A stretch of DNA of 24,916 nucleotides. It comes from Saccoglossus kowalevskii (Eukaryota; Hemichordata; Enteropneusta; Harrimaniidae). Under the pieces are notes generated by a model. It had not been told where the DNA came from and searched no databases. It was given only the letters and a program-made list of their open reading frames with translations. The stretch covers positions 403,482 to 428,397 of the forward strand of contig NW_003145785.1 of NCBI RefSeq assembly GCF_000003605.2, given 5' to 3'. The position numbers and the translations under genes were made by a program. Positions 12,201 to 18,200 of the stretch are shown one piece after another. Position 1 is the first letter of the stretch; the number at the start of each line of letters is the position of its first letter.

Positions 12201-15200
12201 CACGCACGCAAGTATGGATTAAATCTGGTCAGTTTTTAAGACTGGCCCAGTTTCTTAGCATGGGTTAACGAAGTGTGCGAGAATGCTTAGCTCGGGCTTA
12301 GTGCACAAAACGCTATTGTATTGAATGTCGTTTGATCGATTCGTCCTGTTATTCTGCAATCTGTACTTTCTGAATTTGCTTTGGTATTGTTTTATAACCG
12401 TAGAAGTAACGTATATCTTTCTGATTACTATACTAATCCTAATTAAAATGAATGAAGATTTTTGAATATTTTTAACAAGTTTGGACAGTCCTTACCCCGT
12501 GCTAATTAACCACTGTTTCCTCCCATGCGTGCACGCAATTGGGTCTATCCGATATGCAAACATATGAAATTAGCTTAAATCGTAAGCCCGTATTTCGTGT
12601 AGCGTGAACACTACTAATGTGACTTGGTATGATACGCTGCCTAGCAACCATGGTATGACAAGGTTATGACATTGATGATGTGACGTTGCAGGTGTGGTTA
12701 TAATAATTAAGGTATAGATGTAGTTTCTCGGGCAACTCATACCTTTAAAAAAAATGTTTCTGCACTTTTCATATGTACCTGCATGGCATCATACTGTTAA
12801 AGTTACTGAGATCTTACTTCAAGTGGAATGTCCTAAAACAAACACTCAAATTACAACTACCTTTTTTTAATAGGAGTCTGTAAATTGACAGAATGATTAT
12901 GCAAATTAGCTATTTCGTCATCAGAAGTTTTTACAGTTGGCCAGGGAAGTTCAGACTTGAATATCTCCTAGAATTTTATTTTGTTTCCTGTGAAACCATC
13001 CACTATATTGGTGTCTTGCTTATTTACAAAAGAGTGACTTGGGTTATGAACACAAACTTTTGGATCACTTCAAATATAAAACTCCCTCATTGAACAAAAA
13101 AACTTGAGATAATGCCTATTTTAAAACATAAATAATCTTGTATACATTAGTGTTTTGATATTAATAAATATCAATATTCTTTACTTCGGGTAAGCTCCGA
13201 AATTTAAACGTTGTGTAGCCAACACTTCATAAATATAAAAAAAGTCGAAAACATGGTTTTAGTGCTCTGATTGCTCACAAACCTGCTTTTATTCCTCAAG
13301 ATATACCACACTTAGTTTAGAAATATAAAGTGAAAAAGAAAGTGTATTTTTTTTTGTAGGTCTCCAGTCTACCTGCTTCACAAACTGAATCCCCAGCTGA
13401 GAAAAACACAGATGGAGGCAGTGACCTGCCCTCTCTGGCCAGATATGAGGTATAATTTTATAGAGGGCGCTATTAGCTAAATTTCTGTTTAGAATGCATT
13501 TCCACATGCTTTCAGTTTTCACCACATTTACTGTTTGAAACAGCACATTTTCATTTATTTTTTTTTTCACTTTCTTTTACACTTATCATCAAAATCAATC
13601 CAAAAAAATTGCAAATGATTAACAGGAATTTAAAACTGATTGAGATTGTAGTCTTTTTGTGAAATTGATAGTTTAAATTTGGCCCAGATGATGTCTATTC
13701 ACAAATTTGCATTATTGGTGCTATTTTTAACTTTGAAAGCAGGTGTCCATTGAAGAAATTACCAGGGAACAACAATAACAAGGGAGCTGCCACTTGTCCC
13801 ATTATTATGCAAATTACCTGAATGCTTTGGGATTCTCCTGCCTATAGAGGGCGCTCCGGGAAACCCTGCTTAGCTTATTTTGCTTTGTTGACAGCTGTAT
13901 GTTGTGGTCTTTTCAATCACTTGCATCCACCAATTTCTTCCATAATGACATCACCAGATGAGGTATTATTGATCAAATCACACCTTTTAGTGTCTGCACT
14001 TCATCATTTTGATCATGAATTCTCAATCTGAAAATCTTAACGGTGATTATTTTGACATTTCAGAATTTCAAGCGGGTGAGGTCAAACAGACAACAGCGTC
14101 TTCATGGTAAGTGACCAGTTCTGGGCTATAGTATGCCCACTGATCGTGAAATCGGCAACTGTAATTTATTTTCCGCTGAAGGGCTTAAAAATTTACACAT
14201 TTTGGGTTGGGGTTTTGATTTATGGTTTGAATTTATGTATTATTTTTGAATTTATAACAGGGGATGAGGGAATGGGGGAGGGGTTTGCAAGTGGGTGGGA
14301 CTACATAGAAGATTGAATGTGGGAATTTATTTTTCATATCCAAATATTGGATAGTTTTTATTTTGTAAAATTGCACATACAATTTTTTGTTATGTTGTTT
14401 TGTTTAAATTTTTTGGAACACAATTCTGTTTTGACAGCTGCACGATCCCGAAAGAAGAAGCGAGTATCTGAAGAGTTTGCCCTGGGAGGTCTTGTTGCCG
14501 AGGGAACAGTTGGCGAAGCCAGTACTAGCGGTATTGGCATTTCTAACAGTACATGCCCTATATGCAGTCAAAAAGTCAGTGGAAGCATAGAAGAAATCAA
14601 CAGCCATGCCGAAGCATGTATTCGTAAGGTAAATTTAAAATACCATGGACAAAATTATCTTGTGCGAAAATGTCTAATCATTTAAATTTTTGTTTCATTC
14701 TCTATAGGCCGTCACACTGTGACGACATATGTTTACATATTTGTCAACAAATATGAAAACAAATGTCACTNNNNNNNNNNNNNNNNNNNNNNNNNNNNNN
14801 NNNNNNNNNNNNNNNNNNNNNNNNNNNNNNNNNNNNNNNNNNNNNNNNNNNNNNNNNTACATAGAAGATTGAATGTGGGAATTTATTTTTCATATCCAAA
14901 TATTGGATAGTTTTTATTTTGTAAAATTGCACATACAATTTTTTGTTATCGTCAGAAAATATTTATTTGAAAAAAAACAATTTAACGCCAGCATAATATT
15001 TTTTTGATGCAGTTTAAATTTTTTGGAACACAATTCTGTTTTGACAGCTGCACGATCCCGAAAGAAGAAGCGAGTATCTGAAGAGTTTGCCCTGGGAGGT
15101 CTTGTTGCCGAGGGAACAGTTGGCGAAGCCAGTACTAGCGGTATTGGCATTTCTAACAGTACATGCCCTATATGCAGTCAAAAAGTCAGTGGAAGCATAG

Positions 15201-18200
15201 AAGAAATCAACAGCCATGCCGAAGCATGTATTCGTAAGGTAAATTTAAAATACCATGGACAAAATTATCTTGTGCGAAAATGTCTAATCATTTAAATTTT
15301 TGTTTCATTCTCTATAGGCCGTCACACTGTGACGACATATGTTTACATATTTGTCAACAAATATGAAAACAAATGTCACTCGCTGATCATCACAGACTAG
15401 CGATCTGCTGCGATAACTTTATCCATAAGTTATTTTATTTAACAGAACACATACATGCATATTTAATTACAACCGCAGTAAACAACGCTGTTATTTTGTC
15501 TTTGAGTGGAAACAACTGGTTCTTGCCAACCAGATGCTGCACGCATGTACCCACGCAAAGTGTAAACAATTGCAACTGCCTATAGAGGTATTACGCGGTA
15601 GTACTGTGAACCGCTTAATTTTTGCTATGATTTTTCGCGATTGGATGATATATATGCAATTGCAATAAAAAAAATGTTGTGAAAGTCGCTGACACAGTGA
15701 AATATTTGCTAAAAAAGTTTCCCTTTTTTCACTGACTCACGAAATTCGTGAGAATGTTCTCTTGAAATTAACGTGGTTTACAGTAAATCTTGGTAATTAC
15801 TTTTTACAATTCAACTGTGTACAATAAAATTAATTTCTGTTATTATTCCAAGGAAAACCAGGAAATGAAATTAGTTTCTAAAATCATGCCTTTGGGTTAC
15901 GTGCATACCAGTGTTACCTCAATGCTAACGTCTTGTATTGTATCCATAGCAACGACATTCACCTTTCCATGATGATGACAGTTACGCTCTGGATACTTAC
16001 GAAGAGTACGAATGGGCCGGTCAGAAGAGGATACGTGTAACCACAATGCTGGAAGGCGGCTTTGCAGGTATTCTGACTGTTTTATTCTTTAAATAATGTA
16101 ATAATTATTACATGTATATTGTGAGATAATTCATTGTCTGCAATGTAAAAGTATCAACCATTTAAATTGGAAAAACAAAAAATCAATATCTTTTGGTGGA
16201 TGTCAATGTCTGATGATGAGTTTGTCATGTTTGTGCAAACTGGAATAATAATTGATGTTCATGAAAAAAAACACCCTTAATTTTTTTGTTACACCGGGGG
16301 CATACATAGATATAAATTACCCCCCTCTCAAGTGGAATACACTGTTAAGTTATTATTTTTTTTCTAGCTTCTGGTTTCCATGTGAACCGAAGAAAAGAAG
16401 ATGGTGACAGTGATGCAGATCTGAACGTTGACGGTGATGACAATGAAGCCTACGGTACCGTGCAGTACACAGAGAGGGACGTTATACCATGTACGTCAGA
16501 TGAACCATCAGAAGAGAAAGCGAGACAAGCGCTTAGAGGAGCAATTCTTAAGTATGTACTAAAATAAAATGCTTCCTGTTTCATTAAGTAGGTTCATTAT
16601 TTTCAACATACTGTCAACACGACAAATCCATTCCCTTTATTTTTAAAAATATTTTTAAATTTCACAATTCAAACTGGAATGAGATTTCCATTGGTTCGAT
16701 GGATGGACATTGGAAGGTTTTCAAATAACATTGTGTACTGAGCTTGTTGATTAGATTCTACTGCCATTGAAATTTATAAATATGAAGGGAATAGTTTTGT
16801 TGTGTTCATAGTATCATCCTAAATTTTTAAACAGTTTTTAACAGAAATACATTATAAATATTTATAATGAATATACAAATAAAAGTGATTTCACAGTGGA
16901 GAATCTTTTTCTTCTGTGTTGTTTCCTGCTATTACTCACTGTATTGTACGTGTTTGTTTTTTCAGAGCTTCGGCACCTTCCGATGGTTCACCAGCATCAA
17001 GTTGTGACCGAAGTAGATGGGAGAATTTTGGTGAGTTTTCTTTTTATTGTGAGATATAGAACAGAAAATAATTAATTACAATTTTACAGCTCCCAGGCCA
17101 TCATAATATGGTGACTTTTATGTGATATCCCAGTGAATATGCAAAGTTGTTTACGTTTGAATTGTGAAATGTATATTAAATATTTATAAAGGTGAAGGAA
17201 ACTGAACAGATTTTGTTGTACAGGTACTGCAAATTACTTTATTTTCGCTTGGAATTATTTTTCGCTGAAGGAATGATTCAGTGAAAATAAAATCCAGCGA
17301 ATATACCTTTTTCTATATTTTATTTTCATCTCATCACAAATCCGTGAAAATCTTTTCAGCGAAAATTAGTTCCAGCTAAAATAAAGTATTTTACAGTATT
17401 ATGGAATGTAGAGAATTTACTTAGTACTGGTATGTAATGCATTTTTCACAATCTGTAGTTTGTTGAATAAAAAAACAAACTGCTAGATTTGCTAGGTTCT
17501 GTCTACCACCTGGATTCTAATTTTAGTTTTCTTCATGTGGGCAGGCAACCTTTGCAGATCACCCACCCTGCTGGAGAAATTGAAAAGAGATATACCGTGA
17601 ACAAAAAAGTTGTCAGGCATTTCTTATGTACTTGTCTAGTCACAAAACTGGACATGGTTTCATTACGGATTTAATTTGCGATATATTGCTACTACAGGGA
17701 TACGATGATTTCTTTTTTTGATCAAATGTCATGGATTATTTTATTTATCTATTCTGATATTTCAAAATTACTATAGCAATAATAAATTTGCGTACATTTT
17801 GATGTAAATGATATTCCCAGCATGCTTTGCCTTTCTGATTTGCTTACAAACTATTGAGGGCAGCCTTCACATATAAACTTTGACCTATTCAGGATACAGA
17901 ATTTTTTCTGCTATTCATGCAACTGTAACTGATGCTTAATTAATGGGTAATTATATTAATTAATTCAGTAATTGCTTGTTCATTTTGAGATTCTGAATTT
18001 GCAGTATCTTGCGTAGTACTGATAACAGCATTGTTGATGTATATCTTTTTCAGATCTCTCTAAAGATAAAAAGCGATCAAATGAGCAGAGTGGTGAGAAA
18101 GAAAACTCTGAAGAACTCGGGTGAATATATTTATTGACATTCCAAATGTTATTGTCTTTAAACGTTTGTGCTGTTGATGGTGATATCGCAGGTATTAGGA

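Larger units (their letters stand above)
7611..13359 (+). other. RNF220 intron (5.75 kb)
   Basis: This is the longest intron. It contains a MITE-like element at 9267-9478, a G-quadruplex-capable tract at 11972-12002, and a foldback of CTTAGC/GGGCTAAG units at 12154-12301. CCCATAATGCATTGCA lies at 8256-8271, and a TAGAGGGCGCT motif lies at 10919-10929. I find no exon with fitting phase. Confidence 0.7.
14858..15380 (+). repeat. Right copy of the direct repeat flanking the N gap
   Basis: It starts directly after the N run and matches 14302-14770. It carries a net 54-base longer segment at 14950-15011, then identical intron, exon and downstream intron to 15380, after which unique sequence leads to the next exon. 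Confidence 0.92.
15239..15949 (+). other. RNF220 intron (711 bp)
   Basis: Non-coding; it contains a 21-bp-arm hairpin at 15334-15377 and a degenerate MITE-like element at 15602-15785. TGCTAAC at 15923-15929 is a probable branch point. Confidence 0.8.

Noticed and set aside
12636-12648. GCTGCCTAGCAAC, similar to an RFX X-box; also GTATCCATAGCAAC near 15940
   Set aside because: Each departs from the consensus and the second overlaps an exon acceptor; with no promoter context this is not supportable.
14358-14607. Minus-strand open frames over the repeated exon (also 14914-15217)
   Set aside because: They are antisense shadows of the RNF220 exon, appear twice only because of the duplicated segment, and match no known protein.
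14317-14685. 122-codon open frame that includes the zinc-finger exon
   Set aside because: Its first 40 codons and last residues are intron read through the splice sites; only 14438-14628 is exon.
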